64,000 bases of DNA from OCS116 cluster bacterium AG-430-B22. GTDB taxonomy: Bacteria; Pseudomonadota; Alphaproteobacteria; MED-G09. Below the pieces are notes generated by a model that was not told where the DNA came from, did no database searches, and was given only the letters and a program-made list of their open reading frames with translations. Within the stretch, counting starts at the first letter, position 1. Each line of letters begins with the position of its first letter. Made by a program: the position numbers and the translations under genes. Positions 16,218 to 24,786 of this stretch are shown in pieces. The DNA lies in the NCBI GenBank assembly GCA_003209955.1, contig QCOD01000003.1, positions 1 through 64,000 of the forward strand, read 5' to 3'.

Positions 16218-18115
16218 TATGGATTATACCATATTGACGAAGTGTAAGCTCTTTCTTGATGCGTTTTTGGAACATATGATGGAACATCAATACCAAACAC
16301 TGCGCTATCATATGTTGTCCAACGGGGTGTTGGTATTTCTAAAGCCCTAACATAATAAAATGCAGATATATTTGGATTAAATTCTGGATCTTCCCAAAAA
16401 GTAGATATATACGCTTTACCAATTGAATTTGAATAAGTAGCATTTTCTACATCAACAGTATTTTCACCTGCATCCTCAGAAATTGCTATATCATATATCT
16501 TTTCTTTTGATCTACCATATGAATCAACCCATCCCTTAATAATCTGAATTCGCTCTATATTTGCTCCATTTGGATCTTTTGAAACCATGACTAAAAATCC
16601 TGGTGATTTTCCTCTTTCTCTTGGTCCTAAGTCTGACCCCATAGGAACGCCATTGGTGTAACCAATCTCAACAAAATTTGGTTTATAGGAATCTTCTTTT
16701 GAGAAATTCCAACCGCCAAAAAATCTTACAGCCATTCTTGGTCCAGTAGTTGCATAAGTTTCTTTTCGCTTCATTGCATCAAAAATTTCCTCACGCGTAT
16801 TTTCTCTTGCCCAGACAGCTGCATAGCCAGATGCAGTGATTAACCAATTACGCCATAAGTCTCCTTGACCATCTCCATCAGGTCTATCACAACCTGCCAT
16901 ACAATTACTCATACGACCTGGTCCAGGTTCTGAGTCAATAAATTTTCCAAAGAAATTATCCTCAGCAGAGGCTGCTAATGCTGTGTGATTGTCAGAGCTA
17001 CCAATGATTCCAAACTTAAATGGATTTACGCCAATTTTCTTTTGTATTTCCAAGCCTCTCCTCAATGCAGGTCGAACATAGCTGCCTAAATATCTATCTA
17101 TTTCACTTTTTTTATAGCGATAACATTTATAATTTTCTGAACTCGCACAGTCTCCTGTGTTACTCAACCTTTCTAACCTATCAGTTTCACTTCTTCCTAT
17201 ATTTCCTTCCCAGGTTTCATAATCTGCAAAAGGATCATCTGGAGAAATGGCTGGATGTGTTTCACTATCACCTTTAACTTGTGTTGCCTCTACTAATGGC
17301 TCCCATCTATTTCGCATGTCCGCGTAAGCACGATCAATAGCTTCTCCATAAGAATTTTTAAGAGGAAACATTCTACCGCCACTTATATTGCTATTATGAG
17401 AAATAGATATAGCTTCACCGCCAGTTTTTTTATTATAGTTTTCTAAGAATTTCCAAAGTTCCTCAGGCTTGTCACTATCTAAAGCTGAAAAAGGTATGAT
17501 CTCCTGAGCCTTTTTTGCATCATCTTTAAAAATAACAACTCTATGAAGATTGTCACCTGTCGGCATAGCGGTCCACTCATAACCAATAAAAGCAGTAAAA
17601 ATACCTGGTTGATTAAATCTATCAACATTTTCAGTAATTTCTTTCCAGATAGGTACATATATTTCCTTATTAAAAGAAACTTCTTGGTTTCCATTAAGAC
17701 CTTCAACAAATTCGGTAAACAATCTAGGGTCATCATTATCCATATAATTCTTCCATCTTTTTCCTAGAGGTTTTTCAATAAGGTTTTTATCACCAGCTTT
17801 AATTCTTTTAAAAACACCGAGATAAGTTGCATGATCTGAGACCATAAGAAAATCAAGTGGAACCCTTAATTTTGCCCTTACTCCACTTTCAGAAGTCACC
17901 TCTTCTCCTCTAGCAAAACGAAAAGCGTCACTTGGAGTTAAATTTGGGTTTCCTATTGACCATGCATCAGCTGATTCATTTGTATGAAGATGTGTATCAC
18001 CCCACAATAGTTTGTCAGGATAATTTTTATTTACAGCTGGAGAATATTCTATTGAAAAAACTGAAAAAGATAAAAAAACTGAAAAGATAAATATTGATAC
18101 TTTATTAATAAACAT
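16217..18115 (-). CDS. DUF3604 family secreted protein
   Basis: 632 residues with a signal peptide (residues 1-21) and the metal-binding-like pattern of the PHP-related DUF3604 family: LLWGDTHLHTNES near the N-terminus, VSDHATYLG, SISHNSN and IGSSDNHTALAA. Biochemical role is not established; the His/Asp clusters suggest a metal-dependent hydrolase in the periplasm or outer membrane. A GGGGAG Shine-Dalgarno precedes the ATG. It is followed by a coupled parvulin gene and preceded by the terminator of a TonB-receptor gene. Cysteines in SNCMAGCDRP and TGDCASSENYKC may form disulfides. Confidence 0.9.
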   Translation of the reverse strand: MFINKVSIFIFSVFLSFSVFSIEYSPAVNKNYPDKLLWGDTHLHTNESADAWSIGNPNLTPSDAFRFARGEEVTSESGVRAKLRVPLDFLMVSDHATYLGVFKRIKAGDKNLIEKPLGKRWKNYMDNDDPRLFTEFVEGLNGNQEVSFNKEIYVPIWKEITENVDRFNQPGIFTAFIGYEWTAMPTGDNLHRVVIFKDDAKKAQEIIPFSALDSDKPEELWKFLENYNKKTGGEAISISHNSNISGGRMFPLKNSYGEAIDRAYADMRNRWEPLVEATQVKGDSETHPAISPDDPFADYETWEGNIGRSETDRLERLSNTGDCASSENYKCYRYKKSEIDRYLGSYVRPALRRGLEIQKKIGVNPFKFGIIGSSDNHTALAASAEDNFFGKFIDSEPGPGRMSNCMAGCDRPDGDGQGDLWRNWLITASGYAAVWARENTREEIFDAMKRKETYATTGPRMAVRFFGGWNFSKEDSYKPNFVEIGYTNGVPMGSDLGPRERGKSPGFLVMVSKDPNGANIERIQIIKGWVDSYGRSKEKIYDIAISEDAGENTVDVENATYSNSIGKAYISTFWEDPEFNPNISAFYYVRALEIPTPRWTTYDSAVFGIDVPSYVPKTHQERAYTSSIWYNP

Positions 18116-18165
18116 ATGACTCCCCTTGAAAATTAAACTAAATTAGAAAATTATAATGAGCAAAT

Positions 18166-18193
18166 AAAAAAGGGCGCTATAAGCGCCCTTTTT
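18166..18193 (-). terminator. Rho-independent terminator of TonB-receptor gene
   Basis: GGGCGCT (18172-18178) and AGCGCCC (18182-18188) around a 3-base loop, with A/T runs on both sides; on the minus strand it is followed by TTTTTTATTTG. It lies 16 bases past the receptor stop and just before the DUF3604 gene. Confidence 0.9.
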
Positions 18194-18209
18194 AAATTTT
18201 TTTTGATTA

Positions 18210-20459
18210 TTAAAATTCATATCCAAGTGAAACACCGAAATGTCGACGTTTTTGTGGAGTTGCGAAAGCAAATGCACCAGCGTCAAATGGTCTAACTATA
18301 TAACCACCTTCCTCAAGTATATCATTACCAAAGACTGTAAATGTCATTGTGCTTCCGTTAGGATTATCTTGTGTATAAGTTAATGATAGGTCAAGTTTTT
18401 CAGTTTTATCAACTGCCATATTTGCACCTAATTCATAATTATATACAGCTGGATCAAATCTACCATAGAATTCATCTTTTGCAGAAAAAGTTCCAGCAAA
18501 TACAAGTTCTCCATTACGAAACTCGGTAACATATTCCCAGCTTAAACTTGCAGTATAATCAGGAGCAAAATTAAGTTGTGCCGCAGCTGCAACATCTTGT
18601 CCATCATATTCAAACTTATCATAACCAGAATCAAGCACACCAATAGCTGTTCTAAGAGTTAAAGCTTCAGTTGCCCTGAAAGTACCTTCAATCTCTAGAC
18701 CATCTATGGAGACTTCACCTGCATTTCTTACAAAAGTACAAGTTGTGCCACAAAACTGAGGAACTCCTTCAACAACAATAGATCCGTCTGCTGCTGTAAC
18801 AATAACTTCTTGTTTATCAGTATAATCATTAGTAAAGGCAGTAAGATTTAAAACTAACCTATTATCAAATAACTCACTTCTTAATCCAAGTTCAATTGTT
18901 TCAACTTCTTCAGAATTGTAAGGCCCAACAGATTCAAGTGTCGACCCTCTAGCATTAAATCCACCACTTCTAAAACCAGTTGAGTGTGAGAGATAAACCA
19001 TACCAAAGTCAGTATTTCTTTGAATAACAACTCTATGCTGAAGATTATCATCTTTAAAGCTTCTAGAGAGATCAAGCACTTTAGGCGTTCTATCAAGTTT
19101 AGCTTGTAAACCACCATATGTTTGAATTGCAAAATCTTTTTCTTCTTCTGTATATCTTAGACCTAAGCCTAGAGTCCAATCTTCATTTATATCATATGAT
19201 AGATCGCCAAATATTGCTTGAGCTTCGGCTTCTTGTTGAGATTGGAAATTTGAAGCAGGACCAGAGTCCATATTTGCCTCAGTCTCAATATAAAAAAGAC
19301 CTAATGTATAATTTAATGGTCCACCAGAGTCAGATATTAACTGTACCTCATGAGAAGTTTGTTCATAATTCTGATCTCTTACAACTGGGAAAACACAATT
19401 CGGAGTAACAACGGCTCCAGGTGATCCCCATGAACAAATATCCATAAGTTCCTTAAAATCATTATTACCAGCAATATATTTTAAAGTATGGTTTTCTAAT
19501 TCCCATTGAACTCTCAAAGTCATATTATTCCCTTGAATACCACTTAAAAAAGGCTCAGCAGAATAAACAGTTTCATAATCATTAGCTGCTGATAAATCGC
19601 CAGAACCAGCTGCACCTTGACCAAGAAGAGCAAATACACCTTGAGGCGCACCTAAGTTATTTATGTAAAATTTAGTGATAGCAAGAAGGTTGTGTTGTGA
19701 ATTATCATTATAATTATCAAAAATAAAATTTACATTAACATTTTCAGTAGGATCAAAATCAATAGATACAGAAGCAGACTCTAAGTCACGAGCTTTTTCT
19801 CTTTCATCCCTTGTTACATTAAACATAAAACTGTCACTTTGTAATTTTCTTAGAGATACCTTTATTCCGCCTTTATCACCAAGAGGAGTATTAAGAATTA
19901 ATTTTAAATCACTTGTATTATCTTCTTCAAGATCAATTTTTATTTTTGCACCAAGTTCTCTAGTAGGTTTAGTTCTCGTTATATTGATAACACCACCAAT
20001 TGTATTTCTTCCAAAAAGTGTTCCTTGTGGACCGCGAAGCACTTCAACTGATTCAAGATCAAAAAGATCAAGGTCAACCCCAGAGTTAGAAGCAGCAAAA
20101 ACACCATCAATAACAACACCAACTGTTGTTTCAAATGTTTTTTCTAAATCATCAAATGTTAGACCCCTAATACCAGCACTAATAGCGCCACCTGCAAAAG
20201 CCATGTCAGACATTTCAACATTTGGAACAAGTTTTTCTAAGTCCTGTACTCGTTGAATATTACCTCTTTCAATTTGTGTAACACTTAAAGCTGAAACAGC
20301 AACAGGAACATCTTGTATTGACTCAGTTCTTTTTCTGGCTGTTACCAGAATTTCTTCAACAGTATAATCTGATGAACTTTCTGTTTGGGCAATAATTTTT
20401 TCCTGTGTAAAAAAGGAAACAAAAACCGCAAACAAAATAAATAATTTCATTAATTTCAT
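18210..20459 (-). CDS. TonB-dependent receptor
   Basis: 749 residues: signal peptide to about residue 25 (ending IIAQ), TonB box EEILVTARKRTES, canonical plug strand EVLRGPQGTLFGRNTIGG, and a beta-barrel ending FGVSLGYEF with terminal Phe. This is the common marine type of receptor used for carbohydrates, siderophores or other large ligands. The start at 20459 has GGGGAGATTTTC; the longer frame to 20486 is rejected. Two pairs of outer-loop cysteines (DICSWG/TPNCVFP and QFCGTTCTF) are visible. It has its own terminator and a likely promoter, so it is a single-gene unit. Ligand unknown. Confidence 0.94.
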   Translation of the reverse strand: MKLMKLFILFAVFVSFFTQEKIIAQTESSSDYTVEEILVTARKRTESIQDVPVAVSALSVTQIERGNIQRVQDLEKLVPNVEMSDMAFAGGAISAGIRGLTFDDLEKTFETTVGVVIDGVFAASNSGVDLDLFDLESVEVLRGPQGTLFGRNTIGGVINITRTKPTRELGAKIKIDLEEDNTSDLKLILNTPLGDKGGIKVSLRKLQSDSFMFNVTRDEREKARDLESASVSIDFDPTENVNVNFIFDNYNDNSQHNLLAITKFYINNLGAPQGVFALLGQGAAGSGDLSAANDYETVYSAEPFLSGIQGNNMTLRVQWELENHTLKYIAGNNDFKELMDICSWGSPGAVVTPNCVFPVVRDQNYEQTSHEVQLISDSGGPLNYTLGLFYIETEANMDSGPASNFQSQQEAEAQAIFGDLSYDINEDWTLGLGLRYTEEEKDFAIQTYGGLQAKLDRTPKVLDLSRSFKDDNLQHRVVIQRNTDFGMVYLSHSTGFRSGGFNARGSTLESVGPYNSEEVETIELGLRSELFDNRLVLNLTAFTNDYTDKQEVIVTAADGSIVVEGVPQFCGTTCTFVRNAGEVSIDGLEIEGTFRATEALTLRTAIGVLDSGYDKFEYDGQDVAAAAQLNFAPDYTASLSWEYVTEFRNGELVFAGTFSAKDEFYGRFDPAVYNYELGANMAVDKTEKLDLSLTYTQDNPNGSTMTFTVFGNDILEEGGYIVRPFDAGAFAFATPQKRRHFGVSLGYEF

Positions 20460-20491
20460 GAAAATCTCCCCAATAATTGTAAGCATGGATA

Positions 20492-20519
20492 GTTATACCG
20501 ATTTACCTTAAAAGACCAA
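20492..20519 (-). promoter_or_regulatory. Candidate sigma-70 promoter of TonB-receptor gene
   Basis: On the minus strand TTGGTC (20519-20514), 16-base spacer, TATAAC (20497-20492), about 30 bases before the receptor ATG. Both boxes match the consensus in at least four of six positions. Confidence 0.4.
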
Positions 20520-20564
20520 GTAAAATATCATAAAAAGACAACATAGATAGAAAATTAATCATAG

Positions 20565-20582
20565 TGTTGTAATAATACAACA
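20565..20582. promoter_or_regulatory. Inverted repeat, candidate regulator-binding site
   Basis: TGTTGTA ATAA TACAACA: perfect 7-base arms, 4-base spacer, in the 145-base gap between an SDR gene and the TonB-receptor gene. It lies about 70 bases upstream of the predicted promoter. A looser relative, GTTGTAAAATAGCAAC, occurs at 13989-14004 between the other receptor and the P450. Confidence 0.45.
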
Positions 20583-20604
20583 TATGTAGAGTTTTTTTTA
20601 ATAA

Positions 20605-21306
20605 TTACCAGTTTTCACCAAATGGTCTTAACCAGTGATCAAATGTCCAGGCTGATTTAGATTGATGAACAATATGCCAAACTTCAGAGGCAATATCATC
20701 AGGTTTTATAAAAAAATCATCTGGTTTATCCGGCCAAGCCTTTCTTGTCCATTCTAAATCAATAGCTGCATCAATAGTTATATATGCAACATGTACTCCT
20801 TTGGGATTTAGATAACGAGCAAAAGATTCAGTTAATATTTTCTGAGCCGCCTTAGTTGATGCTGTTCCTCCAAAATTTGCTTTACCCCTATGTGCTGATG
20901 TATTACCTGTTACGATTATAGCGCCCTTACCTTTTTTTATCATTTCCGGAGTAACTTTTTGAGCTATCCTATGTAGAGCTAAAACATTTATATCAAAATT
21001 CGATTGTAATTCTTCAGAGGTGAATTCCAAAAAGTTACCTCTAGTTCCTCTAACAGCATTGTGAATAAAAACATCAGGATAACCAAAATCTTTTATAATG
21101 TTATCAATTGTACTATTAAGATATTCTGGATTCCTAAGCTCGCAAGTGTAACCCTTACTATTTTCTAGTTCGTCCTCAAGTGACTTTAGTCTCTCTTTAT
21201 CACGGGCAATCATAGCTACTTTATAACCACCCTTACAAAAACATCTTGCTATGGATGATCCTGTGCCTGGTCCAACGCCAGTAACAAGAGCTAATTTTTT
21301 TGACAT
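20605..21306 (-). CDS. Atypical SDR-family protein, catalytic Tyr replaced by Thr
   Basis: 233 residues. The dinucleotide motif is TGVGPGTGSSIAR, the NNAG element is HNAVRG, and the active-site helix reads FGGTASTKAAQKIL, with Lys kept but Thr at the Tyr position. The family with GPGTG and HVAYITIDAAID commonly lacks the Tyr (often Phe there), so the role of such proteins is unclear. It is last in the Rieske-ferredoxin-SDR-ThuA-SDR operon, one base after the ThuA-like gene. It may act on the oxygenase product, but with this active site ordinary SDR catalysis is doubtful. Confidence 0.88.
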   Translation of the reverse strand: MSKKLALVTGVGPGTGSSIARCFCKGGYKVAMIARDKERLKSLEDELENSKGYTCELRNPEYLNSTIDNIIKDFGYPDVFIHNAVRGTRGNFLEFTSEELQSNFDINVLALHRIAQKVTPEMIKKGKGAIIVTGNTSAHRGKANFGGTASTKAAQKILTESFARYLNPKGVHVAYITIDAAIDLEWTRKAWPDKPDDFFIKPDDIASEVWHIVHQSKSAWTFDHWLRPFGENW

Positions 21307-21307
21307 T

Positions 21308-22078
21308 TTAATTTTTTAGTGAGAGCTCTTTTGCCCAATCAATTCCTCTTCTAAGAAGAGTATAAAATTGAGGAAAATCCCAGGCACACCTTTCAACAAC
21401 TGGATAATACTCCATAGGCTCAGGCAAATCATGCATGTCATAATGACCTCTGGCATGGCCTAGTGTTAGATATAAAACCTCACCTTTTTCTACTTTTTTT
21501 GAATAGAATACAGGCCAAGATTTCTGAGGCCAATCATCCTCTACAAACCCTTCAGCCTTTCCACCATAATTAGCTTCAAGATAAACATCTAAATCCCCAT
21601 GTAAGTCCATTAAATAAAGTTCATCTGTGGTTTCAAATTCTTCGAATCCTTCAACAAGAGGATGATCAGGTTGAGATACTTCTACTTTATAAGGCTCTAT
21701 CGGTGGGTGAGCTATGAACTGAGAGCCTAAAGTTTCCATCATTATGGGTGCTATTCTTGGGCTATCTACTTTTCCATCAGGTTCAAAGTTTAAAATTGAA
21801 TTAGTTCCATGAAGTGCAAACCACCTTTTGCCAGATTCAACATAATTCCTTAAAACCTTTTGCTGCTCAAGTGTTGGGCAAACATCACATGTATAGGTAA
21901 TCAAGAAATCTGCATTTTCTATGGCATGAAGATTTGAATAATCTTCAAAAACTCGTGTTCTAACTCTTTCATCTTCTGCCAGTAATTTTAAGATTTCTAA
22001 TCTAGCAAAATCAATATCATGCCATTTACCGCTTACAACAAATACAACATCAATTTTCTTTTTTATATCATCAGTCAT
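21308..22078 (-). CDS. ThuA-like domain protein
   Basis: 256 residues of the ThuA (trehalose-utilisation) family, which has a class-I glutamine-amidotransferase-like fold. Visible family features are FALHGTNSIL, HPLVEGFEEFETTDELY and GEVLYLTLGHARGHYD. No signal peptide. ThuA-like proteins are usually found in sugar-catabolic loci; the biochemical activity is poorly known. Here it is encoded inside a Rieske oxygenase operon, between two SDR genes, which is not a sugar context. A second, more diverged ThuA-like gene is divergent from the same operon. AAGG lies eight bases before the ATG. Confidence 0.88.
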   Translation of the reverse strand: MTDDIKKKIDVVFVVSGKWHDIDFARLEILKLLAEDERVRTRVFEDYSNLHAIENADFLITYTCDVCPTLEQQKVLRNYVESGKRWFALHGTNSILNFEPDGKVDSPRIAPIMMETLGSQFIAHPPIEPYKVEVSQPDHPLVEGFEEFETTDELYLMDLHGDLDVYLEANYGGKAEGFVEDDWPQKSWPVFYSKKVEKGEVLYLTLGHARGHYDMHDLPEPMEYYPVVERCAWDFPQFYTLLRRGIDWAKELSLKN

Positions 22079-22114
22079 TAATACACCTTCATAATAATTA
22101 AAATTTAAGTCAAA

Positions 22115-22873
22115 TTAGAATTGGACTCCCTTTGTAAATCCACCATCAATTACAACATTTGTGCCTGTGGTATGACCACTAGCAGGACTCGCTAGAAACG
22201 CTACAGTTTTTGCTACATCTTCTCCAGAACCATATTTACCTAGAGGAATGCCTTTTAATGTAGCATTATAGAAATCTTCCATATTATCTTTAATGAAATT
22301 CCATGCGCCACCCTCAATATAAATTGGCCCAGGACATATTACATTGGATCTAACACCATTTGGTCCTTCAGTTTGAGCAATATGGTTTGAGTAATTCAAT
22401 AATCCTGCCTTAACTGCTCCATAGGGTCCACTACCTGGTCCTTGCTCAATTGCTGTTGTAGTAGATATTATTACAATAGAGCCATTAGATTCCCTTAAAG
22501 CTTCTAATGAAGCTTCTACAGATCTGACAGTTCCCATAATATCTGTTTGGAAATTAGCAGTCCATCCGTCTTCACTTGGGTTACCCCCACCAGCACTTAC
22601 TTGTGGAACAAGAATATCTAAACCACCTAAGTCACCTATAGCTGATGCTATCCATGTTTTTAATGCGTCACCATCAGCTACATCAACAGCTCCACCGATA
22701 GCATTAACACCTTTACCTTTTAATGCTTCAAGAGCTGAATTCACATCATCAATATTTCGAGAGCAAATTGCAACATCAGCTCCTTCATCAGCTAATGTGT
22801 GGGCAGAGGCTAAACCTATACCTTTACTTCCGCCTGTAATAATTGCTTTCTTGCCTTTTAAACCTAAATCCAT
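22115..22873 (-). CDS. Short-chain dehydrogenase/reductase (classical SDR)
   Basis: 252 residues: TGGSKGIGLAS nucleotide-binding motif, Tyr/Lys in GPYGAVKAGLL, NVICPGPIYIEGG and the C-terminal TNVVIDGGF. The NNAG element is replaced by PQVSAGG, and the Ser region reads IISTTTA. The active-site Tyr and Lys are intact, so NAD(P)-dependent oxidoreductase activity is likely. It has the strongest Shine-Dalgarno in the operon (AAAAGGAGGAAGTT) and follows the Rieske ferredoxin gene by 18 bases. A dihydrodiol or alcohol dehydrogenase role after the Rieske oxygenase would be the natural guess. Confidence 0.92.
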   Translation of the reverse strand: MDLGLKGKKAIITGGSKGIGLASAHTLADEGADVAICSRNIDDVNSALEALKGKGVNAIGGAVDVADGDALKTWIASAIGDLGGLDILVPQVSAGGGNPSEDGWTANFQTDIMGTVRSVEASLEALRESNGSIVIISTTTAIEQGPGSGPYGAVKAGLLNYSNHIAQTEGPNGVRSNVICPGPIYIEGGAWNFIKDNMEDFYNATLKGIPLGKYGSGEDVAKTVAFLASPASGHTTGTNVVIDGGFTKGVQF

Positions 22874-22891
22874 AACTTCCTCCTTTTAAAA

Positions 22892-23272
22892 TTACATTGG
22901 TCCGAATCCTGGGGGTGCTCCTCCAGGAATAAATTTCTTTTTTTCTTTCTTAGGTACTATAACCTCAATTTTTCCTTCAACTTCCCTTATATCAAAGCAC
23001 ATTAAAGGCTTTGTGGATAGATTTGTCATCGATTTTCCTGTTGATAACTCAAATCGTGCCCCATGATGTGGGCATGCATAAAATCCGTTCCTAAATCTTC
23101 CTCCAGAAATAGATTCATTTGCATGTGGGCAATTATCTTCGACCGCAAATAAATCTCCCTCAGTAGATCGTACAACCAGAATTTCTCGATCATTGATCTC
23201 AAAGACTGCCTCAGATCCTTTTTCAACATTAGTTGAATCACAGACAAAAACATAGGTTTCTTGTTCACTCAT
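22892..23272 (-). CDS. Rieske [2Fe-2S] ferredoxin
   Basis: 126-residue soluble Rieske protein. Cluster ligands are Cys48/His50 (NCPHANES) and Cys67/His70 (ACPHHGARF). Such small Rieske ferredoxins carry electrons from a flavoprotein reductase to a ring-hydroxylating oxygenase; the oxygenase alpha-subunit gene is 26 bases upstream. No reductase gene is present in the operon, so a shared reductase elsewhere is needed. The C-terminal tail (about 15 residues, PGGAPPGFGPM) is Gly/Pro-rich and extends past the fold. Start ATG has only a weak Shine-Dalgarno. Confidence 0.93.
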   Translation of the reverse strand: MSEQETYVFVCDSTNVEKGSEAVFEINDREILVVRSTEGDLFAVEDNCPHANESISGGRFRNGFYACPHHGARFELSTGKSMTNLSTKPLMCFDIREVEGKIEVIVPKKEKKKFIPGGAPPGFGPM

Positions 23273-23298
23273 AATATTACCAAAAAAAGATTAGATGA

Positions 23299-24738
23299 TT
23301 ATTCTTTATAGTTAGGGACTTGTCCGCCACCTTCCATAATTAATCTGTCAACTACCTGATGAAAGTGAATAATTCTTCTTTCTTGTTCACCACACCACAA
23401 TCCTCTATATGCAGGACTATTCATGCCCTTTTGAACAAAAGGAAGATTATGAGCATCTTGATCAAGAACTTCTCCAAGGGTATGCTCTTCACCATCTTTA
23501 ATATAAATATGCTCTGGACGACCAGACGCATCTGCCTCGCCTTGAACCGCTTCATCCATTCCTGGATTTACTCTTGGCGCCTCATCATCTTCAACAGTCA
23601 TATATGATGGAGCATTTGACTCAGAAGCCTCTGTAGCTTGCTTAGTTCTTTTGTTATTTGTATCTGTAGGAAGAGAGAACATTTGTAAATCATAAAGACA
23701 TTTATTTGGGTCTTCTGTGTGAGGTCTTTGAGTAAACATCATATAATTTGTAGCATGTGTATTCAAAGTAACATTTGGAAAAACACAGTAGTGATAATCA
23801 TCAGATAATTGGTCATCATTTAAATTTGAGAAATCCCAACCCATTTCATCTGCACGCTCTCTTTGAGCTAATTGAATAGCTCTACGAGCTTCTTGAGCAT
23901 TTCCTTTAAAGTCTTTAGGGTCTACGCCATTTTGTTCCATGTAAACTTCTAGATTTGGTCCGATCACTTCTTGATCAATATGAGGTCTAGGACTTGGCAC
24001 TCCAAAAGGAACCAGATATCTATTATGAATATCATAAAGATCAATTTGTACATTTTGATCATCTAACCAATCCATTAATTGCGGATGAGTTCCCCAAACA
24101 TGATAAGTTTCATTAAAAGCATCAACGGATGCTTTCCAATTACAATTCCATTCAACAGTCATATCCATTACTAAATCCATTTTATCGAAGTTATAAGCTT
24201 CAAGATGCGCTTTAACAGGACCAAGCCACTCATCTAGTGGTCTAACATCTGGATTTAATGAATACATAATCCAACCATTCCACTCTTCACATGGTAGCTC
24301 AGTTAAATGTAATGAAGGATCACAAACGCCCTGCGGAAAAGTATGAGGGTCAGGAGCGTCAACTAGTTGACCAGCGGCATCATACTGCCATCTGTGATAA
24401 GAGCATTTAAAAGTTTTATCGATTTTTCCCATTTTTTGTTGAGCGAGGGTATTTCCTCTATGTTTACAAACATTATAAAAAGCTCTGGCTTTCATATCTT
24501 CACCACGAGTTATTAAAATTGAATAATTTCCAATTTCTGTAGTGATGTAATCATTTGGCTCTTTGAGATCTTGAGATAAACCTCCTCTTAGCCATATTTT
24601 TGTCCATATATGATCCCATTCTAACTTCATAAACTCTTTAGAAGTATATCTTTCTTTGGGTATATATTCATAAGATAAATTTGGTTCAGGCTCTTTATCG
24701 CCATGCAAACCTGGTTGAGCATATCTTATTAACGCCAT
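23299..24738 (-). CDS. Rieske non-haem iron oxygenase, alpha subunit
   Basis: 479 residues. Rieske cluster ligands Cys91/His93 (CKHRGN) and Cys112/His115 (CSYHRW) are followed by the catalytic domain with bridging Asp206 and mononuclear-iron His213/His218 (DAFNETYHVWGTHPQ). Enzymes of this group hydroxylate aromatic or alicyclic rings or demethylate substrates with O2. There is no beta-subunit gene, so it is an alpha-only oxygenase. A 40-residue acidic insertion around residues 370-430 (ATEASES, DDEAPRVNPG) is unusual. TAGGAG eight bases before the ATG fixes the start. First gene of a five-gene operon. Substrate unknown. Confidence 0.95.
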   Translation of the reverse strand: MALIRYAQPGLHGDKEPEPNLSYEYIPKERYTSKEFMKLEWDHIWTKIWLRGGLSQDLKEPNDYITTEIGNYSILITRGEDMKARAFYNVCKHRGNTLAQQKMGKIDKTFKCSYHRWQYDAAGQLVDAPDPHTFPQGVCDPSLHLTELPCEEWNGWIMYSLNPDVRPLDEWLGPVKAHLEAYNFDKMDLVMDMTVEWNCNWKASVDAFNETYHVWGTHPQLMDWLDDQNVQIDLYDIHNRYLVPFGVPSPRPHIDQEVIGPNLEVYMEQNGVDPKDFKGNAQEARRAIQLAQRERADEMGWDFSNLNDDQLSDDYHYCVFPNVTLNTHATNYMMFTQRPHTEDPNKCLYDLQMFSLPTDTNNKRTKQATEASESNAPSYMTVEDDEAPRVNPGMDEAVQGEADASGRPEHIYIKDGEEHTLGEVLDQDAHNLPFVQKGMNSPAYRGLWCGEQERRIIHFHQVVDRLIMEGGGQVPNYKE

Positions 24739-24768
24739 TGCAATCTCCTAACAAAATCGTCTTATAAT
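24738..24768 (+). promoter_or_regulatory. Candidate promoter for divergent ThuA-like gene
   Basis: A perfect TATAAT at 24763-24768 with TTGCAA at 24738-24743 (19-base spacer, longer than ideal) in the 48-base gap between divergent starts. Transcription would begin about 12 bases before the GTG, giving a very short leader without a Shine-Dalgarno. Confidence 0.35.
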
Positions 24769-24786
24769 ATTATGTGATAACTCTAT

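Noticed and set aside
17020..17277. Plus-strand open frame inside the DUF3604 gene
   Set aside because: Shadow ORF with a low-complexity Phe/Leu/Ser-rich translation and no ribosome binding site.
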